A stretch of DNA of 64,000 bases from Lachnoanaerobaculum umeaense (GCF_003589745.1 NZ_CP032364.1:1984001-2048000); one strand, 5' to 3'. Shown: positions 1-7,436, numbered from the stretch's first letter. Made by a program: numbers and translations. Notes: a model not told the origin generated them from the sequence alone.

Positions 1-262
1 ACTCCCCCAGTCTTCCCGCATCTTTAAGCTGAATTGCACCAACAGCTATCTGATCAATAGAGTAGGTAGGCATTTGGGTAGGTGCCTGTGGTGTAACGGG
101 TGCCTGTGGTTGCTGTATTGCAGGAGCCTCAGGAATAACGGGCATACTAGGCTTAATATCCGTATGCGCGGATACTGACGCCCCTACGGCTGTCTGATTG
201 CCGAGTATCTGCTTTGCAAAAACTACCATCTCGTCAAAAGTTTCAAAAGTTAAATTAATCAT
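1..262 (-). CDS. Phage-type protein, partial (C-terminus outside the window)
   Basis: This reading frame is open on the minus strand from ATG at 262 through the window edge, and AAGGAG precedes the start. The visible 87 residues have a short helical start (MINLTFETFDEMVVFAKQ), then a Pro/Gln-rich linker at about residues 38-68, then a more ordered stretch (YSIDQIAVGAIQL). It is the most downstream visible gene of the leftward phage early cluster. I do not recognise a function. Confidence 0.6.
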   Translation of the reverse strand, partial: MINLTFETFDEMVVFAKQILGNQTAVGASVSAHTDIKPSMPVIPEAPAIQQPQAPVTPQAPTQMPTYSIDQIAVGAIQLKDAGRLGE

Positions 263-281
263 TTCTAGTTTCTCCTTATAT

Positions 282-512
282 TTAAAAAACAAACATTGCA
301 ACTACTGCTAAATTAAGTGCTACTACCCCTATAAAACCCGCCCAAAAAGCTCTTTCTATACCATCTATAGAATCTTCAAGCTCGTCAATTCTTTTTCTTA
401 AAATCTTCACTTGCTTGCCGTGCTTAACCTCAAGGGCATCTATATTTCGCTCTATTTTTCTACCTGTCCACACATCCGGCACAACTACGCTATTTTCTTT
501 TAAACTAGACAT
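282..512 (-). CDS. Small phage membrane protein with coiled coil
   Basis: This 76-residue protein has a charged helical segment at about residues 20-52 (likely coiled coil) followed by one C-terminal membrane helix (residues ~56-75). It starts at 512 behind AAAGGAGG and overlaps the end of the upstream gene by 13 nt, which implies translational coupling. The coiled coil plus C-terminal membrane helix is reminiscent of small haemolysin XhlA-like or other phage membrane proteins, but the early-region position argues against a lysis role. Function unknown. Confidence 0.6.
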   Translation of the reverse strand: MSSLKENSVVVPDVWTGRKIERNIDALEVKHGKQVKILRKRIDELEDSIDGIERAFWAGFIGVVALNLAVVAMFVF

Positions 513-952
513 TTAAATCCTCCTTTACTGAGAAGCTTTCTTCCCAGTTCCTTATCTTCTAATAATTCCTTTAGTGTTTTAGTCTCTAACATTTTACTTA
601 ATGCAGGGCTACTTAATATCACTCCTGATGTACTATCCGTAAGTATCTGACCAATTGTAGCCGACATAGTTCTCTCAATCCTTTTTATCCTGATAGCTCT
701 CTTCTTTTTCTTGCTGTAAACGACTTCTTCTTTTTCCTCTATAACCTTTAATTCGCACCAATTGTGGTATTTCTTTTTAACAGTAACCTCACAGATTACA
801 TCAGTAGGCACGGCGTTTTCTTTTATAAAAAGCTCACACTTCATCATAAACCCGTCGCCCGGCTGTATGGCCTCGTGGATCTCTTTATACCTTAGTGCGG
901 GCTTAGGACCGTCAACTATGTGTATAATTGTATTATTGTGATGTACTATCAT
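500..952 (-). CDS. Hypothetical phage protein
   Basis: This is a protein of about 150 residues starting at 952 (MIVHHNNT...), with GAGG eight bases upstream. The start overlaps the stop of the pentapeptide-repeat gene in an ATGA arrangement, so the two are probably translationally coupled. The middle is basic (KKKKRAIRIKRIER) and the C-terminus is helical. No family recognised. Part of the leftward phage early operon. Confidence 0.6.
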   Translation of the reverse strand: MIVHHNNTIIHIVDGPKPALRYKEIHEAIQPGDGFMMKCELFIKENAVPTDVICEVTVKKKYHNWCELKVIEEKEEVVYSKKKKRAIRIKRIERTMSATIGQILTDSTSGVILSSPALSKMLETKTLKELLEDKELGRKLLSKGGFKCLV

Positions 953-1683
953 ATCTTTTTCCTCGCATGTGCCAGTGCCTCCTCTTTTGATATCCAAAAG
1001 TAAAGGTCTGTAGAGCTTGCCTTGAACCTGTCTACTTCATAGTCGTTATCTCGTACAACATCATTCTCAGTTAAGATGTAATTTCTGTTTTTTAAAGTAA
1101 CCTCAATCGGATCATAGCCATCTTTCAATCTTTCTATAGATTCAATAAAAAGCATTTCTGCTCTACATTTTCTTGTTGTTCCTGAGCTTCTCTGAGCCCA
1201 TGTAGGAATAGATACTTCTACTAAGCAGTCATTGCCCTTAAAGTCCTCTCCTATCGTCCATCCTGTAAACTCTCCCTCCGTCGGGCATACGGGATAAATA
1301 CCTATGGTATTATCAAACTCAGCTGTAATAATGTTTGTATCCTGAAGATTTGCCTCAGTCAGATTTGCCAAAGCGAATGACGCACTGTCCAGATCGGCAC
1401 CCTCAAAGCTTGCTTCTGTCAAATTAGCAGACAAGAACAATGCATCTTTGCAGTTTGTCTCATTAAAGTTAGCACTCCACGCATTGGCGCATGAGAAATC
1501 TGTATTCTTTAAATTTGCGCCCTCGAAATTTGCACTAACAAGAACTGTATCTATAAAGCAAGCTCCCTCAAGGTCCGCACCTGCAAAGTTTGCTCCTGTC
1601 AGGTTTTGCCCTTTAAAGTTCCATCCCCTCAGGTCCATATTTGCGAAATTGTTGTCTAAAACCTCTTTTAAATCCTTTTTCAT
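949..1683 (-). CDS. Pentapeptide-repeat protein
   Basis: Residues ~18-125 consist of consecutive A(D/N)LXX-type pentapeptides (for example LTGANFAGADLEGACF), which fold as a right-handed quadrilateral beta-helix. The remaining ~110 residues are a distinct C-terminal region without repeats. Some pentapeptide proteins mimic DNA and bind gyrase (the Qnr/MfpA group), but most in phages have no known role. The start at 1683 follows GAGG. It lies inside the leftward phage operon and overlaps the next gene by four bases. Confidence 0.85.
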   Translation of the reverse strand: MKKDLKEVLDNNFANMDLRGWNFKGQNLTGANFAGADLEGACFIDTVLVSANFEGANLKNTDFSCANAWSANFNETNCKDALFLSANLTEASFEGADLDSASFALANLTEANLQDTNIITAEFDNTIGIYPVCPTEGEFTGWTIGEDFKGNDCLVEVSIPTWAQRSSGTTRKCRAEMLFIESIERLKDGYDPIEVTLKNRNYILTENDVVRDNDYEVDRFKASSTDLYFWISKEEALAHARKKI

Positions 1684-1953
1684 TTATCCTACCTCTCTCA
1701 CCATCTTCCACCCTGCTCCCCTTGCAGGCCTTCTTCTCTGACTTGCAAATTCTGCAGTCTGTAACTTTATCCTCTTTGCTATCCACTTATCAAAACCAAC
1801 CGTGTCGAATATGATAGTTGAATTCGGCTTTGATGGGTCTATCTTAGTGGCGAAATTCTGCTTCGGATCTCTATAAGCTTCCATAAGCAAAGGTATAGGA
1901 AATCCCATTGTCTTCAGTTCTGACATTTTCATAATTTGTTTCGGAAACTCCAT
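1684..1953 (-). CDS. Small phage DNA-binding/excisionase-like protein
   Basis: The likely start is ATG at 1953, seven bases after AAGGAGG, giving 89 residues. The MSELKTMGFPIPLLMEAYRDP segment looks like the N-terminal helix-turn-helix of excisionase or MerR-like phage proteins that recognise a target and are often annotated as DNA-binding. The C-terminus is basic. The assignment is by resemblance only. Confidence 0.5.
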   Translation of the reverse strand: MEFPKQIMKMSELKTMGFPIPLLMEAYRDPKQNFATKIDPSKPNSTIIFDTVGFDKWIAKRIKLQTAEFASQRRRPARGAGWKMVREVG

Positions 1954-1963
1954 ATCTACCTCC

Positions 1964-2188
1964 TTAAGGTATAAATTCAATATCTCTGACACCTTTTCTC
2001 TGCTTAAGTTCTCTAATCAGCTCTCTATCCGAAAATTTGTCTAATCCTGTATCTTCGTAATTTATAAGTTCTACCAACTCATGTGCCACTATTGAAACTT
2101 GTTCGGCTGTTCCTTCTTTAGTTAAACGCTCAATGTATCCAAGCAGTATCTTTTCTAAGGTTTCCTTGCTACTTTCTTTTTCACCCAT
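1964..2188 (-). CDS. Hypothetical phage protein
   Basis: This is an acidic helical 74-residue protein starting at 2188 with AGGAGG upstream. It is the first gene of the leftward transcription unit that begins at the divergent region 2204-2278. No recognised domain. Confidence 0.55.
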   Translation of the reverse strand: MGEKESSKETLEKILLGYIERLTKEGTAEQVSIVAHELVELINYEDTGLDKFSDRELIRELKQRKGVRDIEFIP

Positions 2189-2203
2189 GTTTATGTATCC
2201 TCC

Positions 2204-2278
2204 TATTTACTTTCCCTCTAATCTCTCCTAAACTATCCTTACAGGCTATTGCCGTAGCTGAGTAAACGAAAGGAGGGA
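2204..2278. promoter_or_regulatory. Divergent leader, copy 1 of a 75-bp repeated region
   Basis: This 75-bp stretch between the divergent genes at 2188 and 2280 aligns without gaps to 3751-3825; I count about 49 identical positions. Both copies contain ACAGGCT, a hairpin, and end in GAAAGGAGG, the ribosome site of the rightward gene. Here the hairpin is GGCTA-ttgccg-TAGCT, with one G-T pair. Confidence 0.6.
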
Positions 2279-2279
2279 T

Positions 2280-2510
2280 ATGAGTATGACTAAAAATGAT
2301 TTCAACAAAATTATTGAAGACGGATATACAAATGCAATTTCTAAATTTTCGGATCCTCAGTATGTTAAAGAATTTCTTAGTAAACATGCTGGCGGTGATA
2401 ATAAGATATCAACCGAGAACCTAATTGTTGCGTCAATCCTTATGTCTGCTGAAATCACAAAAGAAATGATTATCAATTCACTAGAAAAATTTGTCGTATT
2501 TGATGACTGA
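2280..2510 (+). CDS. Small phage protein, rightward
   Basis: This is a soluble helical protein of 76 residues with AAAGGAGG immediately upstream, encoded opposite to its phage neighbours and overlapping the convergent gene at 2473. Its leader is duplicated in front of the rightward gene at 3829, so the two are probably co-regulated. No domain recognised. Confidence 0.6.
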   Translation: MSMTKNDFNKIIEDGYTNAISKFSDPQYVKEFLSKHAGGDNKISTENLIVASILMSAEITKEMIINSLEKFVVFDD

Positions 2511-2718
2511 TTTTTTCTGCGAAATCCTCAGTATTAGTTTCACCATCTAACCAAGGGTGAACTACATTTTTGACATTTCCAAAATTTTCAACCCTGATAG
2601 TAACCTCCAACGTTTCATCAGGGTTGGACTTTCTTAACTTTCTAACTGCTTCCACTATTCTCTCTATGTCAGAGATATGGCTTGTTACTATTTCTATCTT
2701 TATTGGATTCGTTATCAT
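2473..2718 (-). CDS. Hypothetical phage protein
   Basis: This is an 81-residue protein starting at 2718 behind TTAGGAGG, with predicted alternating strands and helices (IKIEIVTSHISDIERIVEAV...). The last 38 bases overlap the convergent gene that ends at 2510. It follows the antirepressor gene closely and is probably in the same leftward operon. Function unknown. Confidence 0.55.
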   Translation of the reverse strand: MITNPIKIEIVTSHISDIERIVEAVRKLRKSNPDETLEVTIRVENFGNVKNVVHPWLDGETNTEDFAEKISHQIRQIFLVN

Positions 2719-2726
2719 CTTCCCTC

Positions 2727-3497
2727 CTAACTAACCTTTTCTTCTACCTGCTTCCCTAAGAAAAGATTTACAAAATACACTTGTCCTTTTCCTGTTACCT
2801 TTGTGGTCTTTGTTACCCTCACGCTTCCGTCAGGATTATTTATCGTGCTTTCCTTTACCTCAAACAGGCCTAATTCCATAGCCTTTTGTGTAGGTAAGTT
2901 CTTGCTGCTTCCTGATTTCATCAAGAAGCTTCTCTGTCTTAGTTCCTCAAACAACCTCTTTTGCCCTGTATCATAGCCATTCTGCTTTAAAAGCTTTGCA
3001 AGGTCTCCGATAAGTATTGATGTATCACTTGCGGATACCGATTTAGCAAACAAGGCTAAAGGTTGCATTCTTTCATTTTCAGCCTCTAAAGCTTTCCTTG
3101 CTTCCCTCTCTTCTTTTAGTGCCTTGAAAGCTGCTATGGCTATATCCGGATTATCCAGTAGTTCTTCTTTAGCGTATAAGCCGTGCTTGCGGATAGATGG
3201 AAGAACTTCTGATGTAACCCATCTTTTAAACGCCTTTGCGTTTTGTAGCTTACTTGATAAGATAAGGGAATATAGTCCGCTTTCGTTGATGACAGTCAGC
3301 TCTTGACTTCCTCCAAGGGTGTCACATTTCGTTACCCCCTTATCCTCATCATCTATGTGGTCGCCTATCGCTTTTCTTGGATTACTGTATCCCAGTACCT
3401 CCGCCACATCTTTACCCACGAACCAAGGTTCACTATCAATTTCCACCGTTCGGATTTCTCCAAACTCGCTGTTTTTAAAAATCTTTAATCTATTCAA
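2727..3497 (-). CDS. Phage antirepressor (Bro-N plus KilAC-type)
   Basis: The N-terminal ~110 residues are a Bro-N domain (FGEIRTVEID, WFVGKDVAEVLGYSNPRKAI, LNESGLYSLI-like motif, FKRWVTSEVLPSIRKHG). After a helical linker, residues ~145-250 form a KilAC-type antirepressor domain. Such proteins counteract the prophage repressor or regulate early genes by binding DNA. The preferred start is TTG at 3497, eight bases after AGGAGG; a GTG overlaps the ribosome site and is less likely. It follows the Xre gene at 3510 and so probably acts in the lysis-lysogeny switch. Confidence 0.85.
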   Translation of the reverse strand: MNRLKIFKNSEFGEIRTVEIDSEPWFVGKDVAEVLGYSNPRKAIGDHIDDEDKGVTKCDTLGGSQELTVINESGLYSLILSSKLQNAKAFKRWVTSEVLPSIRKHGLYAKEELLDNPDIAIAAFKALKEEREARKALEAENERMQPLALFAKSVSASDTSILIGDLAKLLKQNGYDTGQKRLFEELRQRSFLMKSGSSKNLPTQKAMELGLFEVKESTINNPDGSVRVTKTTKVTGKGQVYFVNLFLGKQVEEKVS

Positions 3498-3509
3498 TAA
3501 AATCACCTC

Positions 3510-3722
3510 CTAATCTGTGCAGCTCTTTTTAATTCTTATGTTCTCGATCGGCATTTTGTAAATCTCAGATAATTTTTCAAGTTGAAATGCCGGTATTGCT
3601 ACTTTGCCTTTTTCCCAATTCAGGATTGTTTGCTGTCCTACTTTTAATTTCATAGCTACTTCCCTTTGGCTAAGCTCTGCATTCACTCTTGCCGCCGCCA
3701 AGGATATTTTTAATTCACTTAT
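3510..3722 (-). CDS. Xre/Cro-type phage regulator with a probable ATA start
   Basis: This is a single helix-turn-helix protein (LSQREVAMKLKVGQQTILNWEKG). The only standard start nearby (TTG at 3701) has no ribosome site, and the reading frame extends upstream through S-E-L-K-I-S-L. That is the usual beginning of this phage Xre group. A perfect AGGAGG lies seven bases before an ATA codon at 3722. I therefore place the start there, giving 70 residues. It is first in the leftward operon with the antirepressor. Confidence 0.7.
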   Translation of the reverse strand: MSELKISLAAARVNAELSQREVAMKLKVGQQTILNWEKGKVAIPAFQLEKLSEIYKMPIENIRIKKSCTD

Positions 3723-3750
3723 AAAATCACCTCCTAAAATTCTCTTTATA

Positions 3751-3825
3751 TATTTACTTTGCTCCTAACCACCTTTAAACTGTCCTCACAGGCTCTGCCA
3801 AGCCTGAGGTTAAAGAAAGGAGGTT
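3751..3825. promoter_or_regulatory. Divergent leader, copy 2 of the 75-bp repeated region
   Basis: This is the second copy of the leader at 2204-2278, again between divergent genes. Its hairpin is CAGGCT-ctgcca-AGCCTG, flanked by CCTCA and AGG. The paired bases differ from copy 1 yet remain largely complementary, which suggests selection on RNA or operator structure. Confidence 0.6.
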
Positions 3826-3828
3826 TTA

Positions 3829-4032
3829 ATGGACGATCGATTTTTTGAATCTTGGAATCAAGAGATGAAAGACGACATAATGTATTCAGCTCTCGATGAA
3901 TCCATAAAAATAATCGAATACCTTGAAGAAACTAACCAAAAGCAGCATAAATACAACATAGCTATTTTAGTGTTTACTATTATCAGTTCCCTGTGCGGTA
4001 TTATTTCTGTTGTCAGTTTGTTCTTTAAGTAA
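3829..4032 (+). CDS. Small phage membrane protein, rightward
   Basis: This is a 67-residue protein with a hydrophilic helical N-terminus and one C-terminal membrane helix (IAILVFTIISSLCGIISVVS). AAAGGAGG lies upstream. Its 3' end overlaps the convergent gene at 3967. It shares its leader type with the rightward gene at 2280. Function unknown. Confidence 0.6.
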   Translation: MDDRFFESWNQEMKDDIMYSALDESIKIIEYLEETNQKQHKYNIAILVFTIISSLCGIISVVSLFFK

Positions 4033-4146
4033 AGCCTTTATTTCCCTAATTTCTTTTAGGGTTTCTATGTGGAGCGACAACCTATAATTGTTATTCTCCT
4101 CCGCAAGTCGCTCCCAGTAGCTTAAAAGTTCATCTGTAAGTTCCAT
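3967..4146 (-). CDS. Hypothetical phage protein
   Basis: This is a short helical protein (about 59 residues) starting at 4146 behind GGGGGTG. It follows the Cro-like gene in the leftward direction with 13 bases between them. The 3' end overlaps the rightward gene ending at 4032. No domain recognised. Confidence 0.5.
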   Translation of the reverse strand: MELTDELLSYWERLAEENNNYRLSLHIETLKEIREIKALLKEQTDNRNNTAQGTDNSKH

Positions 4147-4159
4147 TTTCACCCCCTTT

Positions 4160-4357
4160 TTAAACCGCTTCTTTTTCTCCTAAAAGCTCTTCAATCGTTA
4201 CCCCAAAATAGTCGGCTACTTTTTTCAAGTTTGCTACTGTCGGGGAGCTGTTATCCCATCTGGATATAGTGCCGTTTCCTATCTTTGCTTCTTTCTCAAG
4301 CTTTGCAATTGCTATTCCTTTCGCCTCGCAGAGTTTTTGTATTTTCTCTAAAATCAT
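4160..4357 (-). CDS. Cro-like Xre regulator
   Basis: This is a 65-residue helix-turn-helix protein (KGIAIAKLEKEAKIGNGTIS..VANLKKVADYFGVTIEELLGE). It is divergent from the repressor gene at 4566 and shares the 208-bp operator region with it, the classic Cro/CI arrangement of temperate phages. Its start at 4357 follows AAAGGA. Confidence 0.85.
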   Translation of the reverse strand: MILEKIQKLCEAKGIAIAKLEKEAKIGNGTISRWDNSSPTVANLKKVADYFGVTIEELLGEKEAV

Positions 4358-4565
4358 GCAAATCCTTTCCTTTTATAAAATTCTTAGAGAAAAATCATAA
4401 TATCTATTGACTAATAATAGAGAATAATCTAATATATGTATGTCAGTACTTTATGAGATTACATTTTATATGGCTTTTCTCTAAGTCATAAGCCTAGTAT
4501 ATAGAGTAATCTCTAATTTGTCAACAACTTTTTTAGGGTTTTCTCTAAAAATATTAGGAGTAACT
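4358..4565. promoter_or_regulatory. Prophage switch operator/promoter region
   Basis: This region lies between the divergent Cro-like and repressor genes. TTTTCTCTAA occurs near 4474 and 4540 and, inverted, near 4384. TAGAG-TAAT-CTCTA (about 4500-4513) is an inverted repeat, and a related AGAGAATAATCT lies near 4420. These are the likely repressor/Cro sites. Confidence 0.65.
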
Positions 4566-4985
4566 ATGTCAACAGTAGATAAAGTAAAGAGAATATGTAA
4601 AAATAGAAAAATACCCATATCAAGGCTAGAAAAGGATTTAGGATTTTCTAATGGGTACATAAACCAATTAAGAAAGGGAACCTTTCCTTCTGATAGGCTG
4701 GCTCTAATTTCAAAATATTTAGATGTTCCTATATCAGAGTTACTAGGAGATAATGTAAATGCCACAAATGATACTCTAACAGCTTCCGATCGCAAAGACA
4801 TTGCAAAAAGCCTTGATGAGATGATGGAGCAACTTGAGAGCGGAACTGATAGCCCTTTGATGTACAACGGGCAAGAGCTTAGTGAAACTTCAAAGGCACT
4901 TCTTCGCAATGCTTTAGAATATGCACTTACAGAAACAAAGAAGGAAAATAAGGTAAAATATAATCCGAACAAGAATAAAGGGTGA
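4566..4985 (+). CDS. Prophage Xre-family repressor
   Basis: The N-terminal ~60 residues are a helix-turn-helix (ISRLEKDLGFSNGYINQLRKG...LALISKYLDVPISELLG). The C-terminal region is short and lacks a LexA-type Ser/Lys protease, so induction probably depends on the adjacent metalloprotease instead. I chose the ATG at 4566, which follows AGGAG. The gene overlaps the next one by four bases. Confidence 0.85.
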   Translation: MSTVDKVKRICKNRKIPISRLEKDLGFSNGYINQLRKGTFPSDRLALISKYLDVPISELLGDNVNATNDTLTASDRKDIAKSLDEMMEQLESGTDSPLMYNGQELSETSKALLRNALEYALTETKKENKVKYNPNKNKG

Positions 4986-5398
4986 TAGAATTGAATACCG
5001 AAAAAACACGCAAGAAAATAAGAACAATCATTGCATATTATGAGAGAATGACTGGCAGTCGTGATCCGATCCGGATTGCAAAGTTTGCCGGAATAGGAGT
5101 CGTAATTTGCCAATTAAATGAACTATCCGGATTTTATAAATTGATAAAACGCAAGAGGTGGATATTTATCAATGAGGATCTGATGGATACAGATATGTTT
5201 AGAGTGGTAGTCGCACACGAATTAGGACATGCTTTTTTGCATAGAACCAAGGAATGTGCATTTATAAAAAATCACACTCTACTACTTACTTCGTGGGTAG
5301 AGCGTGAAGCTAATATGTTTGCAGCAGAATTGTTAATTCCTGACTGCGATCAATATCAAGTTGTATATCCCAAGGAATTGATGGATATAAAGTTATGA
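4982..5398 (+). CDS. ImmA/IrrE-family metallopeptidase
   Basis: The zinc protease motif HELGH occurs in VVVAHELGHAFLH, followed by the downstream acidic region EREANMFAAELLIP typical of COG2856. In ICEBs1 and related elements ImmA cleaves the Xre repressor ImmR to relieve repression, and the same role is likely here because the gene overlaps the repressor gene. The start is GTG at 4982, with TTG at 4991 as an alternative. Length (138 aa) is normal for the short phage form. Confidence 0.88.
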   Translation: MIELNTEKTRKKIRTIIAYYERMTGSRDPIRIAKFAGIGVVICQLNELSGFYKLIKRKRWIFINEDLMDTDMFRVVVAHELGHAFLHRTKECAFIKNHTLLLTSWVEREANMFAAELLIPDCDQYQVVYPKELMDIKL

Positions 5399-5426
5399 AT
5401 TATTTGTGAACTTTTTGATTTTAATA

Positions 5427-5454
5427 TTGATTTTTACCTGCTTTATGGTATTAT
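5427..5454 (+). promoter_or_regulatory. Promoter of the PemK-like gene
   Basis: TTGATT at 5427-5432 and TATTAT at 5449-5454 are 16 bp apart. Transcription would begin near 5461, placing the twin CCTTA/TAAGG hairpins in the 5' leader. Confidence 0.5.
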
Positions 5455-5468
5455 GAATATACCAAAAG

Positions 5469-5524
5469 CCTTATTCGTTAAGGACACGGCCTTTTAAAGG
5501 AGAAAAGAACCTTATTTGTTAAGG
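5469..5524 (+). repeat. Twin short hairpins in the PemK-like leader
   Basis: CCTTATTCGTTAAGG (5469-5483) and CCTTATTTGTTAAGG (5510-5524) are two near-identical hairpins with 5-bp stems, starting 41 bp apart, about four DNA turns. They could be a paired operator or leader RNA hairpins. Confidence 0.6.
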
Positions 5525-5579
5525 TATGAGCAGGTATGTCATTTATGGCATACCTAATTTTTTTATTCAGGAGTTTTCC

Positions 5580-5930
5580 ATGAAATATGATGTATATGGC
5601 ATTTATCTAATTAACTTTAAAAACAACACTGGAGGAGAACTATCTGGCAACCATTACGCTGTAGTTCTGACAAATATACGCAAAGAGTGTAAAACATTTT
5701 TAGTGGCGCCTATCACAAGCAAAAAGCCTGGTAAGAAGTATAGGAACGGAATCACTATTAATTGCCTCAAATACCAACAAAATCCAACTAATGACAAGGC
5801 TTTCATCATGGTTGATAAAATAAGAGAAGTCTCAAAGTTTAGAGTCTATGGCGATAAACAGTATGACCTAGATTCTGATGATATAGCAAAGTTGAAAGAA
5901 TCAATGGCGAAAGTTTTAAATTTGCAATAA
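5580..5930 (+). CDS. PemK/MazF-like protein
   Basis: The start YGIYLINFKNNTGGELSGNHYAVVLTN matches the first strands of the PemK/MazF endoribonuclease fold, followed by FLVAPITSKK and FIMVDKIREVSKFRVYG. The preferred start is ATG at 5580 after CAGGAG. No antitoxin gene is visible upstream, so this is either a solitary phage member of the family or part of a non-canonical pair. A hairpin of CTTGTTTTAAA with TTTAAAACAAG follows the gene (about 5939-5987). Confidence 0.75.
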   Translation: MKYDVYGIYLINFKNNTGGELSGNHYAVVLTNIRKECKTFLVAPITSKKPGKKYRNGITINCLKYQQNPTNDKAFIMVDKIREVSKFRVYGDKQYDLDSDDIAKLKESMAKVLNLQ

Positions 5931-6092
5931 CACTGGTTCTTGTTTTAAACTTGACTAAACCTCGTTTTAAGATATTTTAAAACAAGTTTTTAAACAAGAT
6001 AATAAAAAACCACCCGGATAACTGAGCAACTGAAACATACACAATGCTGTAGAGCTTAGAGGGAAGTTTTAAATTTATAGGAGAGTGTGAAA

Positions 6093-7064
6093 TTGGAAGA
6101 TATTAAAAGTAGACTTGTTGATAAAAGTATTGAGGCATTTATTTTAGGACTGGAGATTTATAATAAACCGACTATTCGATATAGAATTGAGGGTTTTAGC
6201 TTCTTTATTTGCAATGCTTGGGAACTGATGTTAAAAGCGGAATTGTTGAACAGAGGTGAAAGTATATATTTCACTGACTCACCTAATAGAACCCTTTCTT
6301 TACGAGACGCATTGCAAAGAGTTTATACAGACAAAAAACAACCTCTCAGGGTTAATCTTGAGACTATTATTGACTTAAGAGATACAAGTACTCATTTTAT
6401 AACCGAGGACTATGAAACTATATATGCCCCATTTTTTCAGGCTTGTGTTATAAATTTCTGTGAGCAAATAAAAAGGTTTCATAAAATAGATATGTCAGAG
6501 CACGTGTCTCCAAATTTCTTGACGCTTTCTATTTCGCTAGATGTTCTAACCAACAATGAAATTAGGGGAAAGTATTCTGCTGAAATGGCTGATCGTTTTA
6601 TTGCAAACAAAAGTGAGTTGGACTTTTTACAGAGTACTAATCAATCGGCTGATTTATTCATACCAATCAGGCATGAATTTGTTCAGATAAAGGATAAGAC
6701 AAAAGCTGATTTTACATACTCTGTAGATTCAAGCTCTGATATGCCGGCTAAAATCATCACCAAACTGCAAGATCCAAAAGATAAATATACGTTATCAAGA
6801 AAGAATGTTATTTCCTTAGTTAATAAGCAAATTAATGTCAAAAATATAAAGTTTGATTATGTATCTTTTAAAGGTGATAATGTCTTCAATGACTATGCAC
6901 TGAAGCTAATTATGGATTTCTACAACTTGCAAGATGATGAAAGGTACTGCTTTCAATTCGTATCTACCAGAAGATACTCTAGTCAATTAGTGGAGTTTGT
7001 TATAGAAGCTATAAAGAATGACTCAAATATTGTTTGTACGATTTTAAAGCATAAAAAAAGATAA
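6093..7064 (+). CDS. DUF3644-type protein with a HEPN-like motif
   Basis: The first ~120 residues match DUF3644: NAWELMLKAELLNRG followed by IIDLRDTSTHF, which holds an R-x4-H motif like that of HEPN ribonucleases. The remaining ~200 residues look like a separate mixed alpha/beta domain. DUF3644 proteins are often encoded in defence islands and phage cargo slots. The start is probably TTG at 6093, seven bases after GGAGAG; GTG at 6087 lies too close to it. It is between the immunity module and the integrase, the usual cargo position. Confidence 0.7.
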   Translation: MEDIKSRLVDKSIEAFILGLEIYNKPTIRYRIEGFSFFICNAWELMLKAELLNRGESIYFTDSPNRTLSLRDALQRVYTDKKQPLRVNLETIIDLRDTSTHFITEDYETIYAPFFQACVINFCEQIKRFHKIDMSEHVSPNFLTLSISLDVLTNNEIRGKYSAEMADRFIANKSELDFLQSTNQSADLFIPIRHEFVQIKDKTKADFTYSVDSSSDMPAKIITKLQDPKDKYTLSRKNVISLVNKQINVKNIKFDYVSFKGDNVFNDYALKLIMDFYNLQDDERYCFQFVSTRRYSSQLVEFVIEAIKNDSNIVCTILKHKKR

Positions 7065-7436
7065 CCCCAGGCACATAGGAATTCTAAGCTTTAAGCCTAC
7101 TCCACTTCAGGAACCCAGTGTTTATCCTTCACAAGTTATCTATGGTTATATTCTATGTTGTACACAATACTTTGTCAAGTTTTAGAATATTAATTTTTTA
7201 TTATTGCCATTTTCCTGATGTCGTGAAAATGGTAAGTATTTGATTTTTAACATTAAATATGCTAACCTAAAGATTTTTATATTAAAAAAGCCACCCGGTA
7301 CGCCAATACCGAATGGCTGTGTATACCGTTGCAAGCTTCTGCCTGCAAACAATATAACTCTGAACAAGTCATATTGTACCACGCATAGTAGCACCTTGCA
7401 ACAGGTGTTATTTTTATACCCAAAAAGGAGGTACAT
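7065..7436. other. Intergenic region before the integrase
   Basis: These 372 bases hold no convincing gene. They contain the terminator-like hairpin at 7289-7318 and a small CACCTTGCAACAGGTG hairpin near 7400. The integrase ribosome site AAGGAGG is at the right edge. Confidence 0.5.
7289..7318 (-). terminator. Hairpin with T-run on the minus strand
   Basis: AGCCA-ccc-GGTA pairs with TACC-gaa-TGGCT. On the minus strand the stem is followed by TTTTTTA, so it would stop leftward transcripts coming from the attachment end. Confidence 0.55.
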
